A DNA stretch of 64,000 bases from Romanomermis culicivorax (GCA_963922205.1 CAWUHX010000140.1:620001-684000), one strand, 5' to 3'. Shown: positions 23,402 through 32,957, counted from the first letter of the stretch. Translations and numbers: made by a program. Notes: generated by a model from the letters alone, not told the origin.

Positions 23402-24466
23402 TTGTTTGGACAAAAAGTATTGATCAAAACTGATCATAAACCCCTTTTATCTATGAAAGTAAATACTCAAACCAATGATAAATTGAAAATATGGCATTCC
23501 ATTATAAATCAATTTAATCATAGATTGGAGTATGTGCCCGGTAGACAAAACGCAATGGCTGATTTTCTCTCAAGAAAAGATGAACCCGAAGACGCTAAGG
23601 ACAAAAACCCACCAAAATGGGAATATGTCTTCAAAATTCAATTTCGTAATTTCGGAACTCAAACCAATGAAATTGAAACCCAAATATTGGTACAACAATT
23701 TCAGAGGATGCGGGATGAAGAAGTTGAAAGTAGAGACGAAAAAATTGTCCCCAAGCAGACCAAGGAATTGACGGATATCCAGGAATTGACGGTAAAAAAT
23801 GACAACATTGCACCAACTACCAAAGATATATTGCAGAGCAGAAATGAAATGCAGAAGCTTACGGTAGTTGATGCAGTCACAACTAGAAGACAAGCAAAAC
23901 TTCAGGATCAGAGTGCACAAAATCAAGAACAGGGTACATCTGTACCAAATGATCCTGAAAACATTGCTTGGCTTTTCCCGAATAGAGAAAAGGAGTTTGA
24001 AGAGGTGAAGGAAGGAGAAAGTGAAGAGAACGATGATGATGAGATCAATTATCCAATTGATCTAAATGTTATTGCTCAATTGCAAAAACAAGACACTAAT
24101 CTTACCCCAATTTGGGAAAGATTAGGGGTCAAAAGCACTACGAATTATCATAGTGGATTCTATGAGGATAACGGAGTTCTTTATAGGGAAACTGAGGGAC
24201 GTGGCCATGATCAGATCGTGGTCTCGAATTCCCTCAGAGACAGCATTCTTCACCAATATCACGGAGCCGTTATAATGACACACCAAGGGTTCAAAAGAAC
24301 TCTGGGTATTGTCAAACAGCGGTTCTGGTGGCCTGGCATTGAAAAAGATGTCAGAAATTGGTTGAAGTTTTGTCCTGTCTGCCAAGTGGCTACTCCTGGT
24401 AAAAGCTCCATATCCCCATTGATACTCATTATACCGGAGGGTCCCTTCAATATTGTGTCTGTGGAC
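23402..24466 (+). pseudogene. pol: Element B RNase H C-terminus and truncated integrase
   Basis: Same frame as the preceding RT part; the listed first codon is TTG and not a real start. It carries the RNase H TDHKPLL motif, a long linker, then the integrase zinc module with His residues near HQYHG and the CPVC pair, and reaches the first catalytic Asp in VSVD. Homology to element A stops exactly there. The rest of the integrase core, with the second Asp, the Glu and the C-terminal domain, is absent from the element. The frame is open across the join into the next feature. Confidence 0.88.
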
Positions 24467-26008
24467 ATGGCGGCAACGTACCCCCATGATATTTTATTGC
24501 CGGCCCAAGTGAAAACCTTGGCCTTCCACTTTTATACGGTGTACTCTCAAGACCTAACGGGGTTCGAGGATCGAAACTTCGTAGATGAGAAGGACATCGT
24601 AAAAAGGCAGTTGTTCAAGGTTTACCACATGATGCAGCAAGAGGTAATGGCCAGGTGGGCTACGCAATTTCATAATGACTTGCCAGAGTATTCGTGTCCT
24701 GCGGATATTAAAAATCCCGCCAAAGCTACGGACCACACTTTACTGTCTGGGGTTTATCCCAAGGCGCTAAAAGCTGGTCCAAGCAAGAAGAAGGTAAATC
24801 AGTGGGAAGACGTAAGTGATCCGGAGGACATGGATACAATGGAACAGCAGGTCAATAGAACAAACGAGGTGATAAACCGACTGCATACAGAAATGTTGCA
24901 AGGGGTTTCGTTTTTCAAATTGACGGATCCTGTAGATGTTGTGTGGTATATCACAGCCGGTCTTGCCATGAATAAAACTCCTGGACAGGACTGGTCAAAG
25001 CAGCTTCAATCGTTTCAACTCGGAACGGACTGCTACGAACCAGTGGAAATCGACACCGGTATGGCTAAGTACGACAGAGATCACTGGATGGCGGACTTGA
25101 GGAATTACGAGCATGTCATGGACTCAACAAAGTTTTCTGCATTGGAAAAGGCATGCAACCTAATTCCTCTACCATTCTTTGTTTTCTGGCCTCATAGCCG
25201 TGCCGAGTACGATTACATACTGAGGGAATTATTGAATTATAATTTCCTCAAATCCTACTCGAAGGAGGATTCAGAGTTAATAAAGAAGATGGCATGGAAG
25301 ACTGACGATAGGGTTTTGCAGAATTTCAGCATAGTGGCATCTTTACGGCCAATGGAACCCGAACATGCTGTAAAAGGCAAAAGGGTTACGACCTGGCAAA
25401 ATAGGTTTGGCTTTATGCCTATTAGGTTGCGCTTGCCCAACAAAATAGGCTCTCCGATTTTGACAGAAAAAGCAAAGGACAATATAACCCATAACAAGGA
25501 TTATTGGGCCAACTGCTTTTTCTACGTCAGATTCTACTATGCTGAATTCGGTAGTAAAACCCCATCGCTGCGATATGGCCTATCACCAGACACGCCTACT
25601 CTTCAAACGGGTCAGATTAGATGTATACCGGCTGATTATCCGTTGTATAATATTGAATTTCCTGAAAAATGTATTCACCAGAGGCCTCTGCCGTCGGAAT
25701 TACCTATGGTTACCTTTACATATGGTAATGAAACCAAACAATCCGATTTCAGGATGAAATCGGATATACTTGACCCTGATAATGAACCCACAGTTCAGTC
25801 AGGTCAAGTGGACGAGGACGTCATGGAATTGGAGAGTGAGGATGAGGATAATTCCGCCCTCCTGGGAGAGGAAAACTGCAAAAAGATCGATGACAAAGAC
25901 GCATTATTGTATATTTCGATTGCGGACCCCGAAGTAGCCAAGTCTGTGATGACAGCATCTTCTGTCATGCAGTTGCAACTGCAACCACAAGTTGTGATGC
26001 AGCTGTAG
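24467..26008 (+). CDS. Element B cargo protein X, unrecognised
   Basis: 513 codons starting at an ATG in a good initiation context (GACATGGCGG), the exact point where integrase homology ends. It is in frame with the truncated integrase, so it could also be made as a fusion. I do not recognise the family. It looks globular: mixed hydrophobic and charged, many aromatic residues, no signal peptide, no transmembrane segment, no DDE, zinc-finger or glycoprotein pattern. The last 90 residues become acidic and then Gln/Met-rich. It ends at TAG (26006-26008) and the same frame continues for 95 codons. It occupies the slot where some retroelements carry env, but lacks env hallmarks. A captured host or RNA-virus gene is possible and untested. 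Confidence 0.7.
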   Translation: MAATYPHDILLPAQVKTLAFHFYTVYSQDLTGFEDRNFVDEKDIVKRQLFKVYHMMQQEVMARWATQFHNDLPEYSCPADIKNPAKATDHTLLSGVYPKALKAGPSKKKVNQWEDVSDPEDMDTMEQQVNRTNEVINRLHTEMLQGVSFFKLTDPVDVVWYITAGLAMNKTPGQDWSKQLQSFQLGTDCYEPVEIDTGMAKYDRDHWMADLRNYEHVMDSTKFSALEKACNLIPLPFFVFWPHSRAEYDYILRELLNYNFLKSYSKEDSELIKKMAWKTDDRVLQNFSIVASLRPMEPEHAVKGKRVTTWQNRFGFMPIRLRLPNKIGSPILTEKAKDNITHNKDYWANCFFYVRFYYAEFGSKTPSLRYGLSPDTPTLQTGQIRCIPADYPLYNIEFPEKCIHQRPLPSELPMVTFTYGNETKQSDFRMKSDILDPDNEPTVQSGQVDEDVMELESEDEDNSALLGEENCKKIDDKDALLYISIADPEVAKSVMTASSVMQLQLQPQVVMQL

Positions 26009-26293
26009 ACGGAAATGTTACCACCGCCACCTGGCTTACCTGCGCCGCAAGTGATACAAACATCTATGGATGCGAGTCAGTACTTGTCCAGCGTAGAAAG
26101 TCAAGCGCAGTCCGAAGAAATTCTGATTGCCCAGGATGAGCAGAAGGTGTATGAGCAAGCATATATTAGCAAGTACATGGATGCCGAAGGTGTAAAGAAG
26201 AAGGAGGAAGAACAGACAGCAGGGACACCTAGCCATACTGTGGTGGAAACACGGCCCGGCTGGCTGAGGAAGATAAGGAAATTCAAGTCTTAG
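26009..26293 (+). pseudogene. Continuation of cargo protein X after TAG
   Basis: 95 codons in the same frame as X, separated only by the TAG. It starts Pro-rich, then becomes Glu/Lys-rich and helical. It ends at a TAG (26291-26293) while a second frame is already open, so X and Y may once have been one polyprotein. Confidence 0.55.
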
Positions 26294-27609
26294 CCTTGAC
26301 CTGGGATGTAGAAGGTGTTCCCCGATACTATACTGCTGAGGCAATAAAAAATATGAAAGAAAAAGGCTTAAATGATAGGCAAATTTTCGTTAACTTGAAA
26401 AAGAAACAAAAAACAATGGCGCAGCCTGCAAAGGTTACTCAGCTGAAACCTGCCAAAACTTCTGCTCCGGCTTCAGCAATGGTATCCATGACCACCGTAT
26501 CTTCAACTACTCCTGTGTCGCAGACTGTCTCTACAGGTACTTTATCTATGGCAACGAGTCAGTCCACGCAATTTGTGTCGCAGGCAACGGACACCTCTGC
26601 TTCGAGACGGCGTCAGCCTAAGGTGCAGGGAGCTCCTAGCAAGCCACAGGTTGCAGGACAAAAAGTTCAAATCTTTACACCAGGAAAGATAAAGCCGTTA
26701 ACTCTGGTTACTGTTGACCCAAATCAACAAAGACCAGAAATGACGGTGGAATTGTTCTGGGATGTATTGTTGGATTTTTGGCAAGTTACCAAAGATAAAA
26801 GTAGAGCCAGAAGTCCAATATCTTTTGCTACACCGGAATGGGCTAATTATTTCTGCGAAGAGCAGTTTGAAGATCCGGAGATTTGGCTGATGGTCAATAA
26901 AGCGGTCAGGACTATATACAAACTGTATCAGCCACAGTTTGATGTCCAAAGAGGATTTTTATACGATTCGCGAAATATTCCAGAGCCACTATGGGATAGG
27001 ATCATTTGTGAAATTGTTCTTGAATGGCTCACGGAATATCGAGCGAGTGTCGTATTTGCAGCAGTCAGATACTTGTGTATGATGATATTCCTTATGCTTG
27101 ACTATGCCCCACTTACGGCTGAGCAGATCGGTAAACAATCAGTCTCAGCCAAAGTGTTTGCAAACATCATGCTGTTACAGGAATATCGGAGTGCCACTGC
27201 TTCGGATGTTTTTAAGACTGCCTATCGCTTGGTGATGTATAATTGCAGTCAGCAAGCAGCGGAGATGGATGTCAAAAGGTCAGGTAGCCCAAGTCCTCCG
27301 ACTACTGCTAAATTTAGCAAAGTTCAGAACGATGCAGGACAGACCTTTCGGGCACCCGGACTCGCAAGCAGTCAAACTGGTGGTCAAGGAGCCACGGTTT
27401 GTATAGCCAACCAGGTCTTCGCTGGCCCCAGTACTGGCACTGGGCAAGCCTCAGGAACCGTTCCGAAACAACAGCAACCTATACAGCATCCACAAGGTGC
27501 TAGGGGAACTCGTGGAGGACGGGGAAGAGGTGCCCAACCAGGCCAGTTTCATTTTAACAATCCGAACAGAGGCAGAGCTGGTTACATTGGTGGCCGAGGT
27601 ATATACTGA
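26233..27609 (+). CDS. Element B cargo protein Y, Arg/Gly-tailed
   Basis: Open frame from after a TAG near 26230 to a TGA at 27607-27609; the first ATG is at 26353. It lies in the -1 frame relative to X and overlaps its tail by about 60 bases. I see no canonical slippery heptamer in that overlap. The product has a basic N-terminal helix, a long Ser/Thr/Gln low-complexity linker, a globular, mostly helical domain of about 190 residues (about 26730-27290) with one hydrophobic stretch, then a Gln/Gly linker and an RGG-type tail. The tail suggests nucleic-acid binding. The family is not recognised. After the TGA the RGG tail goes on in the same frame. Confidence 0.65.
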   Translation, partial: PYCGGNTARLAEEDKEIQVLALTWDVEGVPRYYTAEAIKNMKEKGLNDRQIFVNLKKKQKTMAQPAKVTQLKPAKTSAPASAMVSMTTVSSTTPVSQTVSTGTLSMATSQSTQFVSQATDTSASRRRQPKVQGAPSKPQVAGQKVQIFTPGKIKPLTLVTVDPNQQRPEMTVELFWDVLLDFWQVTKDKSRARSPISFATPEWANYFCEEQFEDPEIWLMVNKAVRTIYKLYQPQFDVQRGFLYDSRNIPEPLWDRIICEIVLEWLTEYRASVVFAAVRYLCMMIFLMLDYAPLTAEQIGKQSVSAKVFANIMLLQEYRSATASDVFKTAYRLVMYNCSQQAAEMDVKRSGSPSPPTTAKFSKVQNDAGQTFRAPGLASSQTGGQGATVCIANQVFAGPSTGTGQASGTVPKQQQPIQHPQGARGTRGGRGRGAQPGQFHFNNPNRGRAGYIGGRGIY

Positions 27610-27688
27610 GGACAACACCCTCGTGGTGCATTCCGAGGTCGCGGAGGTCATCAACAAGGCCAGCAGCAAGGCGGGGGGAAGCAACAAT

Positions 27689-27690
<2 letters not shown>
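27610..27690 (+). pseudogene. RGG tail of cargo Y beyond a TGA
   Basis: 26 further codons in the same frame, rich in Arg, Gly and Gln, end at TAA (27688-27690). The uninterrupted composition indicates that the TGA at 27607 is a recent nonsense change. Confidence 0.6.

Positions 27691-27691
<1 letters not shown>

Positions 27692-27720
<29 letters not shown>
27692..27720. repeat. T29 homopolymer
   Basis: 29 consecutive T, one base after the stop of the Y tail. It may vary in length through slippage or assembly error. Confidence 0.9.
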
Positions 27721-28301
27721 GGTTGTGTTGTTTGCCTTTCAAAAAATCTCATTTTTTGGCCAAGCTCATCGCTTGAGTCCACATTTTTGGTTTAAATTTC
27801 TTTCATTTATTTTTTGCATTTCTTATTTTTTCTCGAATTTTAATCTCGTCATTTTTGCCTCGTATTTTTTCTTGTCGTTTTTTCGGTGCCTTGTAAATAT
27901 TTTTGTCATTTGTGCCTCAAATTTTAAAATTTTTTGCTCAATATTTTTTCGCCCTTCTAGTTTTGTAAATACTTGTTCGCCATATCATATTTTAAATTTT
28001 TTCATACAAAAAATCGACGGCGAACTGAAAGGGGCGATGGAGCGGACGAAAGTAGCCGATTACTGCAAGGATTGGGATGCTGCTGCCAAAGACACTCTGC
28101 ATCACTCAATGGGAGGAAGCAATCAACTGTGGAGGAAGGTACCTAGGAGCCTCAAGGCACGCTGGCGAAGCCAGGGAAAAGTCAAGCCGATGCAGAGTCA
28201 TCGATCCGTCAGGTGCTGGATCAGTGATCGATCGTGCCACGGCATCTCAGTGGACAGACCTAGGTAACCTTGTAAAAAGACTTGACGTTGGAGGTGGTCT
28301 T

Positions 28302-28328
28302 GACCTGTACACCCTTCGGGGTCAGGTC
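28302..28328 (+). other. UUCG-capped hairpin 1
   Basis: GACCTG pairs with CAGGTC; inside, a 3-base TAC bulge on the 5' side, then ACCC-TTCG-GGGT. C(UUCG)G is an exceptionally stable RNA tetraloop. Confidence 0.7.
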
Positions 28329-28333
28329 AGGAC

Positions 28334-28372
28334 GATTATGACCCGTACACCCTTCGGGGTCGGATCATAATC
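28334..28372 (+). other. UUCG-capped hairpin 2
   Basis: A 12-base lower stem (GATTATGACCCG against CGGATCATAATC, 11 of 12 paired) carries the same TAC bulge and ACCC-TTCG-GGGT top as hairpin 1. The lower stems differ in sequence, yet both pair. Confidence 0.75.
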
Positions 28373-28478
28373 TCTTTATTAAGTTGGGATCCAGTAGTAA
28401 GTCACACCCTAAAAGGTAAAAGTCCTGCTCACGGTTTCCTTCTTCACCTCCCGTTGGTCAGTTTCAAGGCCCGAGGGA

Positions 28479-29084
28479 TGTTGGGGATGTGCTTACGGCA
28501 GTAGCAATCCCACATCTATGCAAAATTGGTGAATCGACAAAGTTACGATTCCACCAAAAAAGGAAGAAATATTCATTCGTGTTTACCTTCTGCAATTTTG
28601 GTGTGTCGTGGGCGAGTCGCGTCCGTTATATTTTATATTGTTCTGTTTCGCCCAATAAAGGCAACGTCGACAGCCTGACATCCCAATTTGCATATTGTTA
28701 GTAATATTATTATTTACTATTTATTTTATTATTACTTGGGCATTAAGCGGAAGGAGGGAGTCGCATTACACGGGAGCCAAGCCAAGGTAAGGTCCCAGCT
28801 CCTTTGGATATTATTGAAGTGAGTTCTGTGTATTTGTGTGAACCTTTAGGAGGCATCTGGGGAGACCCTGAGTGCCCTTCGATTGCAAGAGTTAGAGTTT
28901 CCAGTTGCTCATTAGTAACTGAAGGTTGTGTTTGTATCTGCTTGAGGACTGTTGCACTGTGTTTAGTCGATTGCTAATAGGAAGCTCCTTTGAGTGACCT
29001 ACAGTAGTCGATTGAGTACAAGCCGATAGGACTTGAGTTATATTGCTGATATCTTCGGATCTAAGCAGAGGAATAAACATAACA
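28479..29084 (+). repeat. Element B 3' LTR
   Basis: 606 bp, same ends as the 5' copy, about ten substitutions and no length difference. It is followed by the TGCC duplication and then by the resumed LTR of element E. Confidence 0.92.
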
Positions 29085-29088
29085 TGCC
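29085..29088. repeat. Target-site duplication of element B, right
   Basis: TGCC, identical to 18125-18128. Confidence 0.9.
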
Positions 29089-29587
29089 CTGGGCGGAGCT
29101 AACAACATCCAAGCTAACTTCTGCAGCGGAAATCACTGCAGAAGATGCCTATGATCCTCGCTGCAGAAGATGCCTATGATCTATGAGCCTCTCCATGCTA
29201 AACATTTGAATGTCATTTAGAGAGAATCTCCAAACTAGTGGTTTCAGGTTGGGAAATGTCACTAGTTTGTACTGATAAGAGGTGCATGTTGTGCTCCAAT
29301 TATAGCGATGATCTCAGAGAGCTTATCTTTGGTGGAAATTCTAACTAACGAGTTACATACCGTAGTCTACATGTGCAATGGAAAAATAACAGAGCGTAAC
29401 AGAAATGAAAGTACAAAATGAAACAGAAACAAAATGCAAAAGGTACACACAGAAAATGCATGTAAAAATATAAAAACGAAACACAAGATTAATGTGAGTG
29501 ACTGTAAAACAGAAAGTGGCGAAAAACATAACGCAAAAGCATGATGTGAATCATGTGACATTGGGCAGAATTTGTCAGCAGGTGACA
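29089..29587 (-). repeat. Element E 3' LTR, part after element B
   Basis: Continues the alignment with 46216-46721 from CTGGG to the GTGACA end, with a missing segment of about 60 bases near 29175 relative to the right copy and many substitutions. Confidence 0.65.
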
Positions 29588-30251
29588 AGGAAGCAGTCCT
29601 TCAAAAAAGGGCCTACTTGTCCTTGTGGTGTCAAGGTTTTATGCGGCATGTCCATGGAGGTTAATTGACCAATTCGATGTGATGGCGGGTGGTCAATGGT
29701 CAAATGGTTTTTCGGCGCGTTCTGGCTTGTGGAATTATGTTAATGATGCGTAGAGTTGCTGATGTCAATTGATCAGTGTGGTTGGTGATGCATGGAGTTG
29801 CTGATGCCAGTTGATCAATGTGGTCATGCCTGGAGTTGCCATTTGTCGACTGATCTGTGAGATCTATAATGAGATTAAAAGAAAAAATTTTAGGGGCAAG
29901 ATGCAGGCTATCACATGGATGGGCCTGTGATATAAGGCAATACCCTAGTTTAGATGGTTTGATTGCTGCTCATTCTCTTCTTTACACTGATGATCCAGCA
30001 TGGAACAAGAGTGGGTATTCTGTGAGGGGCAAGGTGGTCCTTCGAAAAAGGACGTCCTTGTCCATAAGGTGGACAAAAGAAGAGAAAAGCTACTTGATTA
30101 CGGGTTGGAGACCTCTACATCAAGATGTGGGTCAATGAGATCTTGTGTAAAATCTCCACTTGTTGGCCGAATCAACAAGGGTGCCATCTCGAATACCTGT
30201 GAAGTGGAAGGTATCTCCTCTGCTTCACTTGGTTGATCAGGTGACACAGCG
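29588..30251. other. Element E 3' region without gene
   Basis: Lies between the integrase end and the left LTR of E. It contains a short tandem repeat at 29743-29859. No polypurine tract is obvious next to the LTR. Confidence 0.45.
29743..29859. repeat. Three tandem copies of a 40-bp unit
   Basis: Units share GGAGTTGCTGATG and TTGATCAATGTGGT-like segments. The third is more diverged. Confidence 0.7.
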
Positions 30252-31352
30252 TCAAAGCTGATTGACATGCACAGTATCTTCTTGATGTGTCTCAAGCCGA
30301 ATGGTGACAATAGGATATGCCACATTCGTAACAAAGTATGGCCCATCCTGAATGGGCAGCAATTTAGGCGTAATGCCACATTTGCCGGTGGTGCACAGTT
30401 TGAGCACTTGGTCCCCAACTTTGTATGGAACATCTCGTGCCATGCAATCATAAGATTGAGCATAAGCTGCCTGTGATTTCTCAATCCGACTCTGGATCAA
30501 GGTCAAGGCATTTGTGAAATTCCGTTTGACCTCCATATCTTATGTGGAAATATCAATGATATGGGCCGGAGGGCTGAATGAGAGCGATGCATCAACAGGT
30601 AGCATGGGTATGGGACCATACATGAGTTCAAAGAGGGAATATCCTGAGGACTCATTCATGCTAATGTTAATGGAAAACACAGAATACGGCAGGTGTTCTT
30701 CCCAATCAGTATGACCTTGGTGGACATACATAGGTAGCTGTGTAGCTACTGTTTGATTAGCTCTTTCCACTTCTCCATTTGTTATCGGGTGATAAGTTGT
30801 GGAGTGGATTTTCTTAGTTGAACAGATGGCAGTGATTTCAGTCATCAGTTTGGACGTGTAATCAGTGCCACGGTCAGACTGAAGAATCTGCGGTGCCCCA
30901 TGCTGGCAGACAATTTGTGTAACAAAAAGGTGGGCTATGGTTTGCACAGTAATATCTGGAGTAGCAAAAGCTTCAACCCATTTGGTAAAATAGTCAATAA
31001 AGACTACAATAAAATGGTTGCCAGCCTCACTAGTGGTCATTGGTCCCATACAGTCGACGCCTACTTGATGAAACAGCCCCATAATGGCAATTGGTTTCAG
31101 AGCTGCTCAGGTCTTTTGTCCAGCAGGTTTATTCCATTGGCAAAGATCACACCGGTGACAAAAGGACTTGACGTCCGCACTGAGGGAAGGCCAGTGGTAC
31201 CTGCGGGCTATAAGCAGTGCGGTACATTTAGCACCAAAGTGTCCAGCTAAAATGTCCTTATGGTGAGCCTCAATAATGGTAGTAACCATGGATTGGGGAA
31301 TGACAATCTTGTTGGACTCGCCTGTCCACTTTTGGAGGATGTTATCCAACAA
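30252..31352 (-). pseudogene. pol: Element E integrase
   Basis: One reading frame throughout. The zinc module has its His pair near AHHKDILAGH and the Cys pair in CDLC-type spacing (31107-31352). The core keeps all three catalytic residues: Asp in GVDCMGP, Asp in QSDRGT and Glu in NGEVERAN. The C-terminal part (30252-30536) has a DGPY module as in Ty3/Gypsy integrases. Breaks are a TGA at 31107-31109, between zinc module and core, and a TAA at 30540-30542, between core and C-terminal domain. There is no frameshift. The product would join element cDNA to host DNA. Confidence 0.88.
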
Positions 31353-31574
31353 GTGGTAGCCATTAACATCATTCTGATCACCGTAGGATTTTAGTGATCT
31401 AAGAATGGAGGCTAGGTCCAGATCCTCGAATTGAGCTTTGAGAAGGTCGCGGTGCTGTGCATACTGTGATATTTCATCATAAGACTTTGATCTTGCTAGG
31501 TGCTGTGCATCATTGGTGATCCATTTAGATGATCTCTACAGGTGCTGAGCACCATTGGTGATCATCATTACTCC

Positions 31575-31928
31575 TCAATCAGGCCTGTAAAGGGGAGTAT
31601 CATTGATACTTACACTGGTAAGGAAATTAGGATCTGGCAGGCGTGATAATGTGTCAGCATTACCATTAGACCGACCTTTTTGTGGCCCAATTGTCAGTTT
31701 GAATTCAGCAAGTGTGAGGCCCCATCCAGCTATCCTGGCGGACAGGTTAGGTTTCTCCAACACAGCCTTGACAGTGGTATGGTCAGTCTGTATGACCACC
31801 TCATGTTGAAAGAGGTAAGGCCGAATGTGCTTGACGAAATGGACAACAGTGAGAGTTTCCAACTCCGTAATAGAGTAGTTTTTGTCAGCTGCTGTTAACC
31901 CTCGACTGGCATACGCGACAGAATGGTC
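31575..31928 (-). pseudogene. pol: Element E RNase H, C-terminal half
   Basis: Follows the RT frame after a TAG (31929-31931) without a frame change. It carries YASRGL, a TELETL motif, QTDHTTV and the NADTLSRL end motif, all typical of Ty3/Gypsy RNase H. The first catalytic Asp lies in the previous segment (LQTDSS). The frame closes at 31575. The linker to integrase (31353-31574) stays in the same frame with at least one further stop. Confidence 0.85.
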
Positions 31929-32921
31929 CTATCCATCATCATCTAACTGGCTCGGAACTGCCCCTATCATCAAAATACTTGAATCTGTTTGAAGGATGAA
32001 GGATTTTGTAAAGTAGGGATAGCGCAGAATAGGAGGATTCATCAGCAATCTTCGGAGTTCGTCGAACCCCCCTTGCTGAGGTTTTGACCACAGGAAGGTT
32101 ACTTCCTTCCATAAGAGCTTGGTCAGCGGCTCACTGAGCTGGGCCCAACCAGGGATGAAATGCCTATAATAAGACATGAGGCCAAGAAAGGACTTGATGT
32201 CGTTGGCACTCTGTGGAATGGGTAGATCCTGGACAGCAGCCAGTTTGAGTTTATCTGGTTCTAGACCATTCTGTGAGATGCCATAACCTGGATATTCCAC
32301 CTCAGGGTGCGAAAACTTGCACTTGCTCAGTCTGAGCTTCATTCCACCCTGACGGAGGAGCGTAAACACTTCCCTCAGTCGCTCAAGCATCTGGGTGTGA
32401 GAGTTCCTGAACACCAAGATGTCATTGAGATAGGTCAATGCAGTATGCCACTGCAATCCCATGAGAAGCAAGTCCATGAGAGGTTGGAACGTCCCAGAGG
32501 CATTGCAGAGACCAAAAGGCAGATAGTTGAACTCGTAAAGTCTAATAGGTGTATTAAACACCATCTTTTCCTTGTCTGCCTTGGCAATAGGTGTAGACCA
32601 GTAGGCGTTAGCCTGATCAAGGGTAGTAAAGTATTTCATACCCTTGAGTGTGTCGAGGATGTCATCAATCGGTGGGAGAGGATAGACATCCTTTTTGGTG
32701 ACATTGTTAAGACAACAAAAGTCAATACACATCCAGTGTGACCAATTTTTCTTGTGCACCAGGAGAGTATTCATAGCCCATGGTGATGTACTAGCCCGAA
32801 TAATACCTTTTTCCTGGAGCGCTCTGACTTCCTGTATTATGAGGTCCTTTTCCTTAGGCACAGTGCAGTAAGGAAAATGGCAGACTAGGCGAGCATCACC
32901 CGTGTTGATCTCGTGGTGCAC
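31929..32921 (-). pseudogene. pol: Element E reverse transcriptase
   Basis: 330 codons covering the full RT fingers, palm and connection and the start of RNase H. Motifs: SPWAMNT, the LPFGLCNA motif, an active-site box, SKCKF, a GYGISQ box (where most relatives have LGH) and LQTDSS. The active site reads YLND instead of YxDD: the first of the two metal-binding Asp codons is AAT. A CpG G-to-A change from GAT would produce it, and the polymerase should be dead. Same frame as the flanking segments; stops at both ends are single in-frame codons. Confidence 0.88.
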
Positions 32922-32957
32922 GAGGTCAGTGGAACCTGTGTCCTTCTCATCAATAGC

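Larger units (their letters stand above)
27721..28478 (+). other. Non-coding region before the 3' LTR of element B
   Basis: The first 290 bases are T-rich; then follows a GC-balanced segment with the two hairpins listed below. A possible short purine run (GAGGGA) directly precedes the LTR. An open frame that spans the poly-T is a composition artefact. Confidence 0.6.
18129..29084 (+). mobile_element. Element B: Ty3/Gypsy element with unrecognised cargo
   Basis: 10,956-bp plus-strand element with two 606-bp LTRs, a 4-bp target duplication and a TGG primer-binding site. It carries gag-PR, RT, RNase H and only the start of integrase. From 24467 to 27690 the integrase core is replaced by coding sequence unlike anything else in the window. 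Its LTRs differ at about ten positions with no indels, so it is fairly young but not recent. Several stops and one internal deletion make it non-autonomous. Confidence 0.9.

Noticed and set aside
26225-26300. Programmed -1 frameshift between cargo X and Y
   Set aside because: No X-XXY-YYZ slippery heptamer in the zero frame of the overlap.
27497-28267. 256-codon plus-strand frame across the T29 run
   Set aside because: It runs out of register through the RGG tail of cargo Y and then through a Phe-rich stretch created by poly-T. Composition artefact.
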